The position numbers were made by a program, and so were the translations under genes. This document shows, piece by piece, positions 42,520 through 52,690 of a DNA stretch of 64,000 bases. This DNA is from DATATV01 sp035551355. Lineage in GTDB: Bacteria; Actinomycetota; Actinomycetes; Mycobacteriales; Pseudonocardiaceae. Every line of letters begins with the position of its first letter. Within the stretch, counting starts at the first letter, position 1. The DNA is taken from positions 4,915 to 68,914 of the forward strand of contig DASZNF010000137.1 in NCBI GenBank assembly GCA_035551355.1, written 5' to 3'. The notes beneath the pieces were generated by a model. That model was not told the origin of the DNA and searched no databases. It worked only from the letters and a program-made list of their open reading frames with translations.

Positions 42520-43584
42520 ATGCACACAAAACTGACCGTGGTCGGCGCGGGCGTCGTTGGCGCCTCGATCGCGCTGCGCGCCGCCGACGCGGGACACCAC
42601 GTCACTCTCCTCGACCCCCGGCCGCGCTCGGGTGCGTCCTGGGTGGCGGGCGGGATGCTCGCACCGGTCACCGAGGCGTGGCCGGGTGAGGAAGAGCTCC
42701 TGGAACTCGGCGCCGACTCGTTGCGCCGGTGGCCGGGGTTCGCCGCGTCGCTCACCGAACGGGGGCACGACCCGGGGCTGCGCACCGAGGGAACGCTGGT
42801 CGCCGCGGTCGATCCGGCGGACAAGGCCGAGGTGGACAAGGTGGCCGAGTTCCTCGGCTCGCTGGGGCGCGCGGTGCACCGGTTGTCCGGGCGGGAGTTG
42901 CGCTCGCTGGAACCGGCGATCGGGCCGTCCGTCCGAAGTGGACTTTCGGTGCCCGGGGACCTGGCGGTGGACAACCGGAAACTGGTGGACGCGCTGCTCG
43001 GCGTGCTGGCCGACCTCGGGATCAAACCGCGCTCGGCGGAAGCGACCGCGGTGCGGCCGGGTGAGGTCGAATGCTCCGACGGCAGCCGCGTCGAAAGCGA
43101 CGCCGTGGTCATCGCGGCGGGCGCGTGGAGTGGCGCGCTGCATCCGGGACTGCGCGAGCTGGTGCGGCCGGTGAAGGGAGAGATCCTGCGGTTGCGGGCC
43201 CGGCCCGGGTCACTGCCGCCGCCCTCCCGCACGGTGCGCGGGCTGGTCGAGGGCCGGCCCGTGTACCTGGTGCCGCGGGACGAGCGTGGGCTGGTGATCG
43301 GCGCCACCCAGTACGAGGCCGGGTTCGAGCCCGGGCCCCGGGTATCCGGGGTGCGCGACCTGCTGGCCGACGCGGAGCGGCTGCTGCCCGGAGTCGGCGA
43401 CTACGAGCTGGTCGAGGCCACCGCGAGCGTGCGGCCGGGCACGCCGGACAACCTGCCGGTGGTGCGCTGGCTGGAACCGGGCGTGCTGGCCGCCACGGGG
43501 CACGGCCGCAACGGCATGCTGCTCGCCCCGGGCACCGCGGACACCGTCGCGGAGCTGCTGGGGCAGGAGGGAAGTCGACAATGA
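42520..43584 (+). CDS. thiO: Glycine oxidase ThiO
   Basis: A 354-residue FAD-dependent oxidase that makes dehydroglycine for thiazole formation. The N-terminal Rossmann motif VVGAGVVGASIALRAAD (GxGxxG) binds FAD, SGASWVAGGMLAP is the DAO-family second FAD region, and VVIAAGAWSGAL and ATGHGRNGMLLAPGT are typical C-terminal elements. It starts at ATG 42520 right after the TPP riboswitch and overlaps thiS by four bases, so the thiazole genes are translated together. Confidence 0.93.
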   Translation: MHTKLTVVGAGVVGASIALRAADAGHHVTLLDPRPRSGASWVAGGMLAPVTEAWPGEEELLELGADSLRRWPGFAASLTERGHDPGLRTEGTLVAAVDPADKAEVDKVAEFLGSLGRAVHRLSGRELRSLEPAIGPSVRSGLSVPGDLAVDNRKLVDALLGVLADLGIKPRSAEATAVRPGEVECSDGSRVESDAVVIAAGAWSGALHPGLRELVRPVKGEILRLRARPGSLPPPSRTVRGLVEGRPVYLVPRDERGLVIGATQYEAGFEPGPRVSGVRDLLADAERLLPGVGDYELVEATASVRPGTPDNLPVVRWLEPGVLAATGHGRNGMLLAPGTADTVAELLGQEGSRQ

Positions 43585-43781
43585 AGGCACTGGTCAACGG
43601 CGAGGAGTGGGAGCTGGCCGCGGACACCACCGTCGCCGATGTCATGTTCCGGCTGCGCGCCCCGGAATCCGGCATCGCCGTGGCCCACCGCGGCGCACTG
43701 CTGCCGCGTGCGGCCTGGCCGGACACGCCGGTGCGCGACGGGGACGAGATCGAGGTACTGACCGCGGTGCAGGGAGGCTGA
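43581..43781 (+). CDS. thiS: Sulfur carrier protein ThiS
   Basis: A 66-residue ubiquitin-like protein ending in the diglycine VQGG that is activated as thiocarboxylate to carry sulfur. The start MKALVNGEEWEL and the VRDGDEIEVLTAV strand before the tail are characteristic. No thiF/moeB adenylylating enzyme is adjacent; it must be encoded elsewhere. The gene starts inside the thiO stop codon and its stop is one base before thiG. Confidence 0.94.
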   Translation: MKALVNGEEWELAADTTVADVMFRLRAPESGIAVAHRGALLPRAAWPDTPVRDGDEIEVLTAVQGG

Positions 43782-43782
43782 C

Positions 43783-44577
43783 ATGACCACCACGAGCGAA
43801 GCGATCCCGCAGGCCGCGACCGCGGCCGATCCGCTGGTGATCGCCGGACGGGAGTTCGGCTCCCGGCTGGTGATGGGCACCGGCGGCGCCAACAACCTGG
43901 CCGTGCTGGAGCGCGCGCTGGTCGCCTCGGGCACCCGGCTGACCACGGTGGCGCTGCGCCGGATGGACGCCCAGGGCGGCACCGGCGTGCTGGATCTGTT
44001 GCGGCGCTTGGACATCGCGCTGCTGCCCAACACCGCGGGTTGCCGCACCGCGGCCGAGGCGGTGCTCACCGCCCGGATGGCCCGCGAGGCCCTGGACACC
44101 AGCTGGGTGAAGCTGGAGGTCGTGGCCGACGACCGCACCCTGCTGCCCGACCCGGTGGAACTGCTCGACGCCGCGGCCCAGCTGGTGGACGACGGGTTCA
44201 CCGTGCTGCCCTACACCAACGACGACCCGGTGCTGGCCAGCAAGCTCGAGGACGCGGGCTGCGCCGCGGTGATGCCGCTCGGCTCGCCGATCGGCACCGG
44301 CCTCGGCATCCGCAATCCGCACAACATCGAGCTGATCGTGGCCCGGGCCGGGGTCCCGGTGATCCTGGACGCGGGCATCGGCACCGCCTCGGACGCCTGT
44401 CTGGCCATGGAACTGGGCTGCTCGGCCGTGCTGCTGGCCACCGCCGTGACCAGGGCGAACGACCCGGAACTGATGGCCACGGCGATGCGCGACGCGGTGC
44501 GGGCCGGGCGTGGGGCGCGGCTGGCCGGGCGCATTCCGCAGCGGTTCTGGGCCCAGGCCTCCAGCCCGCCCCGCTGA
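43783..44577 (+). CDS. thiG: Thiazole synthase ThiG
   Basis: A 264-residue TIM barrel that assembles thiazole phosphate from deoxyxylulose-5-phosphate, dehydroglycine and ThiS thiocarboxylate. It shows FGSRLVMGTGG, LPNTAGCRTAAEAV, the imine-forming lysine K110 in SWVKLEVV, MPLGSPIGTGLGI with phosphate-binding glycines, and VILDAGIGTASDA. It starts one base after the thiS stop with agggagg upstream. It ends the riboswitch-controlled thiOSG operon. Confidence 0.95.
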   Translation: MTTTSEAIPQAATAADPLVIAGREFGSRLVMGTGGANNLAVLERALVASGTRLTTVALRRMDAQGGTGVLDLLRRLDIALLPNTAGCRTAAEAVLTARMAREALDTSWVKLEVVADDRTLLPDPVELLDAAAQLVDDGFTVLPYTNDDPVLASKLEDAGCAAVMPLGSPIGTGLGIRNPHNIELIVARAGVPVILDAGIGTASDACLAMELGCSAVLLATAVTRANDPELMATAMRDAVRAGRGARLAGRIPQRFWAQASSPPR

Positions 44578-44740
44578 CCCCGCATTCCGGTCCGGTAACG
44601 GTCGCGATCCGTATCCCCCGTCCGGCTCGTACCCCTTGTGGGGAGCCGCCAATCAGGCGGAGATCGACCGCCCTTACACGAACATGTCGAGGTACGCGGC
44701 ATCATAGTGAGAAGGGCGTGAATCAGGGAGGCGAACGATC

Positions 44741-45202
44741 GTGACGGTGACACAGGCGGAGGTCCCGGTCGAGTACGAGGACACCGCCCGGCTGTATCTC
44801 GCGGTCGGCCGGCTTTCCCGGTCGCTGCGCCGGGTCGATCCGGGGTCCTCGGAACTGGGGCACGGCTCGGTGTCCGCGCTGGCCACCCTGGTCAACCACG
44901 GCGCGATGCGGCTGGGCGATCTCGCGGCCAAGGAGGCGGTGGCCCCGCCGACGCTGTCCCGCATCGTGTCCACGCTGGTGGACAACGGGTACGTGCGGCG
45001 CGAACCGGACCCCAACGACGGGCGGGCGTTCCTGGTGACGCCGACCGAGGAGGGCCGCCGGATCATGTCCGGGCTGTACTCCAACCGGTTGCAGGAGCTG
45101 CGCCGGCGCATCGACCGGCTGTCGGCCGAGCAGCGGGCGATCCTGCTGGACGCGCTGCCCACGCTGGAGGCGCTGGTCGCCGAGGACGAACCCGCCTCCT
45201 GA
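44741..45202 (+). CDS. MarR-family transcriptional regulator
   Basis: A 153-residue winged-helix regulator. Helices around LGHGSVSALATLVNHGAMRLGDLA, then KEAVAPPTLSRIVSTLVDNGYV as the recognition element (key part APPTLSRIVSTL), and the wing RREPDPNDGRAFLVTPTEEG with the conserved D-x-R are plain. Such proteins are dimers that often sense small aromatic ligands and control neighbouring genes. GTG 44741 follows GGAGG nine bases upstream. Its target is unknown; the PI-PLC gene downstream in the same direction is the nearest candidate. Confidence 0.9.
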   Translation: MTVTQAEVPVEYEDTARLYLAVGRLSRSLRRVDPGSSELGHGSVSALATLVNHGAMRLGDLAAKEAVAPPTLSRIVSTLVDNGYVRREPDPNDGRAFLVTPTEEGRRIMSGLYSNRLQELRRRIDRLSAEQRAILLDALPTLEALVAEDEPAS

Positions 45203-45382
45203 CGGGCCTTCCCACCAGCCCGCTGAAGGCCGGTCGGCGCGGCCACCCACCGCGGCCGAACTGGCCGGCCGAACCAGTTCTCGCGCTGGTCCACCCGCTG
45301 GGCCCGACTGTCAACGGTCAGTACCGAATCGTTCATTTGGGTGCTGTCGGGTGCTCAGCCGAGCTGGCTAGCGTGACCAAGC

Positions 45383-46441
45383 GTGAAAACCATTCAGGTT
45401 TTGTCGCGTCGCCGGGTGCTGGCCGGCGCCGCGGTCGCGCTGTCCGTGCTGGCCGGTTCGGTGCTGGCCGGTCCGTCGGCGAACGCGGACACCGGGTCCG
45501 CCTCGCTGGCCCAGTCCACCGTGGTGGGCATCCACAACACGTACAACACCGCGGACTACCCCTACCTGGCCCAGGCGCTGGACAATGGCGCGAACATGCT
45601 CGAGCTGGACACCTGGGACGACGTGTTCACCGACGAGTGGAAGGTCGGCCACAGCAGTCTGACCAGCAACGACAACAACTGCGTGAACGCCTCCAGCCCG
45701 GCTGACATCTACTCCGGCAGCGCCAACAAGGACCTCGGCTCCTGCCTGGACGACATCAAGTACTGGCTGGCCGCGCACCCGGCCGCCGGCCCGATCTACA
45801 TCAAGGTCGAGCTCAAGGCCGGGTTCCAGAACAACCTGGGCATGGGCCCGGCGGCGTTCGACTCCTACGTCAACTCGCACGTGGGCGACATCCTCTACCG
45901 CCCGGCCGATCTGCTGGCCGGCAAGTACTCGACGCTGGACGCCGCGGCCAAGGCCAACGCCTGGCCCAGCCGCTCCGCGCTGGCCGGCAAGATCGTCATG
46001 TACGTCATCCCGGGCACGGTGGAGCTGGCCAACCCGACCGACACGCTGCACACCGACGTCGAGTACGGCACCTACCTCAAGAACCTCTACGCGGCGGGCA
46101 ACGTGGCCACCGCGACCACCTTCCCGACCGTGCTCGGCGCGGCCACCGGCGATCCGCGTACCCAGTACTCGGACACCAGCATCCGGCCCTGGTTCGTGTT
46201 CTTCGACGGGGACGCCAACACCTACGTGACCACGGTCGACACGTCCTGGTACGACACCAACCACTACATACTGATCATGACCGACGCGCAGAACGTCGCG
46301 CCGACCCTGGACGACACGAATCCGCCGGTCGCCGACGCCCAGGCCCGAGTCGCCCAGCTCGCCGCCGACCACGCCAGTGTGGTCTCCTGCGACTGGTACG
46401 GCCTGCCCGCGGTGCTGAACGAGACGCTCAACCGCGGCTGA
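45383..46441 (+). CDS. Secreted phosphatidylinositol-specific phospholipase C-like protein
   Basis: A 352-residue exported protein. The leader SRRRVLAGAAVALSVLAG has a twin-arginine followed by a hydrophobic core and ends near ANA-DTG, so Tat export is likely. The mature part resembles the calcium-dependent PI-PLC of Streptomyces (PI-PLC-C1 group): VGIHNTYN with a catalytic histidine, NMLELDTWDD with the metal-binding acidic cluster, KVGHSS with the second catalytic histidine, and YIKVELK. It should cleave phosphatidylinositol to diacylglycerol and inositol phosphates. GTG 45383 has no obvious Shine-Dalgarno site. An inverted repeat (gaactgg/ccagttc, 45257-45280) lies between the MarR gene and this one. 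Confidence 0.82.
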   Translation: MKTIQVLSRRRVLAGAAVALSVLAGSVLAGPSANADTGSASLAQSTVVGIHNTYNTADYPYLAQALDNGANMLELDTWDDVFTDEWKVGHSSLTSNDNNCVNASSPADIYSGSANKDLGSCLDDIKYWLAAHPAAGPIYIKVELKAGFQNNLGMGPAAFDSYVNSHVGDILYRPADLLAGKYSTLDAAAKANAWPSRSALAGKIVMYVIPGTVELANPTDTLHTDVEYGTYLKNLYAAGNVATATTFPTVLGAATGDPRTQYSDTSIRPWFVFFDGDANTYVTTVDTSWYDTNHYILIMTDAQNVAPTLDDTNPPVADAQARVAQLAADHASVVSCDWYGLPAVLNETLNRG

Positions 46442-46455
46442 GCGATCCCGCGTGC

Positions 46456-47276
46456 TTACCGGTCTCCCTCGGCGGGCAGTCGCCAGAAGGGGGAGACCGG
46501 TCCCACGCCGCTGCCCAGCGGATAGGCGTGCCGCACCGACTCGGACACGAAGTGCTTGCCGAACCGCACCGCGTCCGGCACGATCGCGCCCCGGGCCAGC
46601 GCCGCGGTGATGGCGGCGGCCATGGTGTCCCCGCCGCCGTGCGTGTTCGGCGTGTCGTAGCGCGGGCCGGGCAGCTCGGTGAACGACTCCCCGTCGTAGA
46701 GCAGGTCCACGCATTCGCTGTCGGCGCTGAGATGTCCGCTCTTGATCAGTGTCCACTGTGGACCAAGGGCGTGGATGGCCAGGGCCGCGTCGGCCAGTTC
46801 CTCCCGGCGCCGCACGTTCACACCCACCAGCAGCCGCACCTCGTCCAGGTTCGGCGTGACCAGGCTGGCCCGGGGAAACAGGTTGTCCCGCAACGCTTCC
46901 AGGGCCTTGTCCTGCAACAGCGGATCGCCGTGCATGGACGCGGCCACCGGGTCCACGACCAGTGGGGTCGCCGCGCCGCGGCCGATGCCCACCCGGTCGC
47001 AGGCGTGCCCGACCGCCTCGATGATCTCGGCGTTGGCCAGCATGCCGGTCTTGGCCGCGTGCACGCCGATGTCGCCGGCCACCGACTCGATCTGCGCGGC
47101 CACCACCTCGGCCGGGATCTCGGTGAAACCGCTGACCCCCACCGAGTTCTGCACGGTCACCGCGGTCACCGCGGTCATGCCGTGCACCCCGCAGGCGAAG
47201 AAGGTGCGCAGATCGGCCTGGATACCCGCGCCACCGCCGGAATCCGACCCGGCGATGGTCAGCGCGGTGCGCGGGG

Positions 47277-47280
<4 letters not shown>
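46456..47280 (-). CDS. thiD: Hydroxymethylpyrimidine/phosphomethylpyrimidine kinase
   Basis: A 274-residue ribokinase-fold enzyme that phosphorylates HMP and then HMP-phosphate. It shows ALTIAGSDSGGGAGIQADL, of which AGSDSGGGAG is the substrate glycine loop, then TAVTVQNSVGV, the KTGMLANAEII segment, VVDPVAASMHGDPLL, TPNLDEVRLL and the NTHGGGDTMAAAI anion hole with the catalytic aspartate. GTG 47280 overlaps the thiC stop by four bases, so the two are coupled. The upstream ATG-like extensions are shadows of thiC. Confidence 0.94.
46458..46501 (+). terminator. Hairpin after the PI-PLC gene
   Basis: Bases 46458-46468 (accggtctccc) pair perfectly with 46491-46501. The loop is 22 bases. The structure starts 17 bases after the PI-PLC stop and lies within the last codons of the convergent thiD. 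It could stop rightward transcription from running into thiD. Confidence 0.45.
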
Positions 47281-48914
<1,634 letters not shown>

Positions 48915-48926
48915 GCGCGTTTCCTT

Positions 48927-49033
48927 CCTACGCCGGCATTACCCGGTCAGGTTCAGTCGGTCGGCGGCACCGGTCCGCGAGTTGCGGGACCAGCCGCCCT
49001 CTCAGCCCGCTTGAGTGCGAGCTCCCGAGGGAG
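48927..49033 (-). promoter_or_regulatory. TPP riboswitch before thiCD
   Basis: On the minus strand the THI-box appears in order: ctcgggagctcgc, gggctgagagggcggctgg, a long variable arm, then ctgaacctgaccgggtaatg and ggcgtaggaagg. The core ctgagaggg corresponds to 49001-49009 on the plus strand. The element ends just before the thiC start with its Shine-Dalgarno site in the last strand. A second small inverted repeat (gaactccctcgggagctc) marks the P1 side. Confidence 0.93.
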
Positions 49034-49127
49034 TTCAGTTTTTCAGAGCTCGTGAGGAACTCTGTGCCGCGAGGGTAACCATGGATCTCGTCCGGTGCCA
49101 AGTCCCGATCCGACGTACGGTCATCCC

Positions 49128-49766
49128 GTGTCGGACCGGCAGCCCTTCGCGCCGGGCGGGCGGCGGTTGCGGCGGCCCGCCGCGGTGCACCGCTGCGCGG
49201 AGTGCGCCGAGCCGGCCGGGCGCGGCTACCCGGACTGTGCGGACTGCACCGGACTCGTCGACGGACTGTGGCTGGCCGACTGGTACGCCACGCTGGACGA
49301 GGCGGACATCACGCCCGGCGGATCGGCCGAGCGCCAGTTCGCCGAGCGGGTGTTGGCCGCGGAGCTGGGCGCGTTCTCGTGGACCTGCCTGGACTGGGCG
49401 ATGACGGTGACCGGCTGCCCGCAGTGCGGGGGCGAACTGGGGGCCGGGCCGGTGGGCTGCGTGCTGTGCCGGATCGGCGACGAGACCCGGTGGGCCTGGC
49501 AGTACGAGGCCCCGGAGGGCACGATCACCGCCAACGAACGGGCCGTGCGCACCGCCCGGGTGGCGTTGCGCGCGCCGCACCGGCACCGGGCCACCGTGGT
49601 GCAGACCTGGCGGCTGTCGTTGCCGTTCCTGCTGGTCGGGGCGATCGCGGAGCCGGTGAGCGGGCGGTGGATCCGGGCCTATCTGCGGTCCGGGCGGTAC
49701 GAGGAGCTGGCGGCGGCGGGGAGTTTGCGGGCGCTGGCCGGAACGCCGGACCTGCCCTGGCGCTGA
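49128..49766 (+). CDS. Cys-rich protein of unknown function
   Basis: A 212-residue protein that I do not recognise. Two cysteine clusters are visible: CAECAEPAGRGYPDCADC near residues 24-41 and CPQCGGELGAGPVGCVLC near residues 103-120, each with the spacing of a zinc ribbon. Between them is an acidic helical region (WLADWYATLDEADITPG). A hydrophobic stretch (LSLPFLLVGAIAEP) lies near 165-180. The start GTG 49128 follows TACGGT with six bases between, typical of a leaderless transcript; there is no Shine-Dalgarno site. It is divergent from the thiC riboswitch and 53 bases before the next gene. Confidence 0.6.
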   Translation: MSDRQPFAPGGRRLRRPAAVHRCAECAEPAGRGYPDCADCTGLVDGLWLADWYATLDEADITPGGSAERQFAERVLAAELGAFSWTCLDWAMTVTGCPQCGGELGAGPVGCVLCRIGDETRWAWQYEAPEGTITANERAVRTARVALRAPHRHRATVVQTWRLSLPFLLVGAIAEPVSGRWIRAYLRSGRYEELAAAGSLRALAGTPDLPWR

Positions 49767-49819
49767 GCTCGCGGGCGGGCGCGCTTCGTCGATACTCTTA
49801 TACGACGAGAGGGGGCGTG

Positions 49820-50377
49820 GTGACCGAACCCGGCTGGGCGCAGCTGCTTGGGACCTGGCAGGACCTGGACGTGCCCGAAGGCTGGCACGCCGAGATCGTG
49901 GGGGAGTTCATCACCTTGGTGCCACCGCCTGGGTTCGCGCACAACAAGATCGCGGACCGCATCCACCGAGCGCTCGTCCGGGCCACTCCGGACGACTGGG
50001 GGATCTACCAGACGCAGGGCGTGTCCATTCCTGGCCTGGCCAAGCTCTACATACCCGACCTCGTGGTCGTCCAGGATCCGGATTCGATCGAAGCCATCGA
50101 CAACTCCGCCATCCCGGCCGACTGCGTGCTGCTGGTCGCCGAGGTCACCTCGAAGAGCAATGCGGACAGCGATCGGACCGACAAGGTCGCGGGTTACGCG
50201 GCCGGGCCGGTGCCGTTCTACCTGCTCATCGACCGGTTCGACGAGGCCGGGCCGGCGGTGACCCTCTACTCCGAGCCGGAGGGCGGGCACTACCAGCACT
50301 CGGTGCGCGGCAAGTTCGGCGAACCGGTCGAGCTGCCCGAGCCGCTCGGGCTGACCCTGGAAACCGCCGATTTCTGA
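49820..50377 (+). CDS. Uma2-family (DUF820) putative endonuclease
   Basis: A 185-residue protein of the Uma2 family, which has a PD-(D/E)XK nuclease-like fold. It shows GWHAEIVGEFITLVPPPG (the E in EIVGE and the PPPG are conserved), HNKIADRIHRAL, LYIPDLVVV with the active-site aspartate, LLVAEVTSKSNADSDRTDKV with the E-x-x-S-K element, and FYLLIDRF. Family members are numerous in actinobacteria and cyanobacteria; a true substrate is not known. Two GTG codons lie in a row (49817, 49820) after GAGAGGGGG; I use the second. Confidence 0.82.
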   Translation: MTEPGWAQLLGTWQDLDVPEGWHAEIVGEFITLVPPPGFAHNKIADRIHRALVRATPDDWGIYQTQGVSIPGLAKLYIPDLVVVQDPDSIEAIDNSAIPADCVLLVAEVTSKSNADSDRTDKVAGYAAGPVPFYLLIDRFDEAGPAVTLYSEPEGGHYQHSVRGKFGEPVELPEPLGLTLETADF

Positions 50378-50453
50378 GATCGAGATCGAGCGGGGACCGG
50401 CGCCGGATCGGGCCGGGTTCCGGGGCCAGGCGGCCGAAATCCTGCGCGAGCTG

Positions 50454-50894
50454 GTGGCCGGTGGGGCGGCGCTGGGCTGGGTCGATCCGCCCGACGCGGC
50501 CGAGGTCGCCGTGCTGCTCGACGAGATCTCCGCGGCCGCGGTGGCCGGGGACGCCTGCCTGGTGGCGGCCTGGGACGGGGATCGGCTGGCCGGGTTCGGG
50601 TACTGGAGCCGCTACGCCCGGCCGACGCACCGGCCGCACGCGGACCTGGAGAAGGTCGCGGTCGCGCCGTTCGCGCAGGGGCGCGGGGTCGGCCGGGCGC
50701 TGCTGAACGAATTGATCAGCGCCGCGCGGGACGCTCGGATCGAGGTGCTGACGCTCGATTTCCGGGGGGACAACAACCGCGCGGAGGCGCTGTACCGGTC
50801 GCTCGGGTTCGTCGAGTACGGGCGGTTGCCGCGGTTCGTCGCGTTCGGGGAACGGCGCTATGACAAGGTTTTTCACGCTCTCGATCTACGCTGA
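50454..50894 (+). CDS. GNAT-family N-acetyltransferase
   Basis: An acetyltransferase with the CoA-binding loop VAPFAQGRGVGRALL (Q/RxxGxG/A type), the strand EVLTLDFRGDNNRAEALYRSLGF and the C-terminal FVEYGRLPRF. In-frame sequence upstream of GTG 50454, back to about 50370, reads IEIERGPAPDRAGFRGQAAE, as expected for the true N-terminus of such a protein, yet it contains no ATG, GTG or TTG. The real start may be a rare codon (ATT 50370 or ATC 50379) overlapping the Uma2 stop codon at 50375-50377, which would couple translation. The gene is convergent with def. The corresponding M. tuberculosis neighbourhood also has a GNAT gene before def. Confidence 0.82.
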   Translation: MAGGAALGWVDPPDAAEVAVLLDEISAAAVAGDACLVAAWDGDRLAGFGYWSRYARPTHRPHADLEKVAVAPFAQGRGVGRALLNELISAARDARIEVLTLDFRGDNNRAEALYRSLGFVEYGRLPRFVAFGERRYDKVFHALDLR

Positions 50895-50983
50895 GCGAGC
50901 ACCCGGACACATACGGTACGCGCGTACGGCTTCTTGTCGGGGGCCGTGGCTAACGTCGCCGGTCTATGAATTCGATCTGTTGC

Positions 50984-51553
50984 TCAGGCGAACGGATCCG
51001 GCGAACCAGCCGGGTCCCAGGCCAGGCCGGGCTCGCCCCACTGGTTGCGCTTGAGCATCCGCTTGGCCTCCCGGGTGTACCGGCCGACCAGCCGGTCCAG
51101 GTACAGCGTCCCGTTCAGGTGGTCGGTTTCGTGCTGGAAGCACCGCGCCAGGAAACCGGTGCCCTCGGCCTCGACCGGCTCGCCGTGCTCGTCGAACCCG
51201 GTCACCTTGGCCCAGTGCGCGCGGCCGGTCGGGAACGACTCGCCGGGCACCGACAGGCAGCCCTCCCAGTCGTCGTCCGGGTCGGGCATGGTCTCCGGCC
51301 GCCCCGAGGTCTCCAGCGTCGGGTTGATCATCACGCCCCGGTGCCGGACCTCTTCGTCGTCGTTGCAGTCGTAGACGAAGACCCGCAGATCCACGCCGAT
51401 CTGGTTGGCCGCCAGCCCGGCCCCGTTGGCCGCCGTGTTCGTCTCGAACAGGTCCGCGACCAGGGTGCGCAGCTCGTCGTCGAACTTCTCGACCGGGCGG
51501 GCCGGCCGGTGCAACACGGGGTCACCGACGATCCGGATGGGGTGAACGGCCAT
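50984..51553 (-). CDS. def: Peptide deformylase
   Basis: A 189-residue metalloenzyme that removes the formyl group from new proteins. Motif 1 is NGAGLAANQIG, motif 2 is WEGCLSVPG with metal ligand C99, and motif 3 is CFQHETDHLNG with ligands H141 and H145 and catalytic E142. The DP-rich insert before motif 2 (ETMPDPDDD) is typical of actinobacterial type-I enzymes. It is divergent from the DUF3263 gene. Confidence 0.96.
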   Translation of the reverse strand: MAVHPIRIVGDPVLHRPARPVEKFDDELRTLVADLFETNTAANGAGLAANQIGVDLRVFVYDCNDDEEVRHRGVMINPTLETSGRPETMPDPDDDWEGCLSVPGESFPTGRAHWAKVTGFDEHGEPVEAEGTGFLARCFQHETDHLNGTLYLDRLVGRYTREAKRMLKRNQWGEPGLAWDPAGSPDPFA

Positions 51554-51707
51554 GCTCGCGACCCTAAACGGTGCCGGCCCGGGACGCGCCGGGAGATCAC
51601 CGGCCCGCGAATACGATCACATGGTGTAATGACGCCCGGGAAATCACACGCATGTGGTTTCGGACGACCGGGATCCCCGACGGCGAGGCGAGGAGCCAGA
51701 CAGCCAG

Positions 51708-52016
51708 ATGGATGCCGCAGAGGCACTGCCGCCGGCCGAGCAGCCATGCCAGCCGGCAAGCGGCGGCCTGAGCAACCGCGAGAACGCGATGCTGGCCTTC
51801 GAACGCCAGTGGTGGAAATACGCGGGCGCCAAGGAACGGGCCATCCACGAGATCTTCGACATGTCGGCCACCCGGTACTACCAGTTGCTCAACAGCTTGT
51901 TGGACAAGCAGGAAGCGATGCGGGTAGATCCCATGCTGATCAAGCGGCTGCGCAGGCAGCGGACCACCCGGGCCCGGGCCAGGACCGCGCGCCGGCTGGG
52001 AATGAGGCCACGATGA
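51708..52016 (+). CDS. DUF3263 family protein
   Basis: A 102-residue basic protein found beside def in many actinobacteria. The conserved core reads NRENAMLAFERQWWKYAGAK, of which FERQWWKYAG is the signature, then HEIFDMSATRYYQLLNSLLD, which looks like a helix-turn-helix, and a basic end RRQRTTRARARTARR. It may bind DNA; its function is unknown. I choose ATG 51708 with GAGGAG upstream; GTG 51654 would add 18 residues and is possible. It precedes the LytR_C gene by 25 bases, so the two form an operon. Confidence 0.82.
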   Translation: MDAAEALPPAEQPCQPASGGLSNRENAMLAFERQWWKYAGAKERAIHEIFDMSATRYYQLLNSLLDKQEAMRVDPMLIKRLRRQRTTRARARTARRLGMRPR

Positions 52017-52041
52017 GCCGATACGAGGACGGGGCGAAGCG

Positions 52042-52656
52042 GTGACCAGCCAGGGGCCGGCACGGCCGGCGCGGCTGGCCGGGTTCGTGCTGCTCGGCGT
52101 CGCGGTGGTCGCGGTCGGCTTCGGGGTGTTCTCGCTGACCGGCAGCAGCAGCCGGCCGCCCTCGGCCAACCCGCCGGGGCCCAGCGTGCCGCCGGTGTCG
52201 GCGACCACCACGACCAGGCCCCCGGCCACCACCCCGAAGACCACCCCGCCGCCCACCAGTTATCCCTCCGGGCAGACCACCACGGTCGCCCCGCCGCCGG
52301 GCACCACCGGCGCGGGCGGCGGCGCGGCCGGTCCGGGTACTGGCACGGGGATCAACCAGGTTCCGGTGCGGGTCTACAACAACAGCACCATCAAGGGCCT
52401 GGCCGCGCAGGCCACCCAGGACTTCGTGGCCTCGGGCTTCGACGTGGTGGAGACCGGCAACTACTCGGCCGGTGACATCCCGACCACCACCGCCTACTAC
52501 ACCAACCTGCCCGGCGAACAGGCCACCGCGCAGGCGCTGGCCCAGCAGTTCGGCATGCGGGCGATGCCCCGGTTCCCGGGTATCGCCACGGCCAGCCCGG
52601 GCGTGATCGTCATCGTGACCAACGACTTCAAGGGCGCGCAGGCCGGCGGCAAGTAG
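52042..52656 (+). CDS. Membrane-anchored LytR_C-domain protein
   Basis: A 204-residue protein with an N-terminal transmembrane helix (about 12-31), a Pro/Thr-rich linker of ~70 residues that could span part of the cell wall, and a C-terminal LytR_C domain (about 108-200) with VPVRVYNNSTIKGLAAQATQ, summarised by VRVYNNSTIKGLA, and a closing VIVIVTNDF. The catalytic LCP domain is absent, so it is not a transferase itself. It ends 35 bases before the convergent AAA ATPase gene. The pair DUF3263-LytR_C matches Rv0430-Rv0431 in order. Confidence 0.86.
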   Translation: MTSQGPARPARLAGFVLLGVAVVAVGFGVFSLTGSSSRPPSANPPGPSVPPVSATTTTRPPATTPKTTPPPTSYPSGQTTTVAPPPGTTGAGGGAAGPGTGTGINQVPVRVYNNSTIKGLAAQATQDFVASGFDVVETGNYSAGDIPTTTAYYTNLPGEQATAQALAQQFGMRAMPRFPGIATASPGVIVIVTNDFKGAQAGGK

Positions 52657-52690
52657 CCGCCGGGCCTGCCCCGGCCGGGCCGCGGGGACT

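Noticed and set aside
42378..43307. N-terminal extension of ThiE to 43307.
   Set aside because: It is antisense to thiO and crosses the TPP riboswitch; homology to ThiE begins at 42377.
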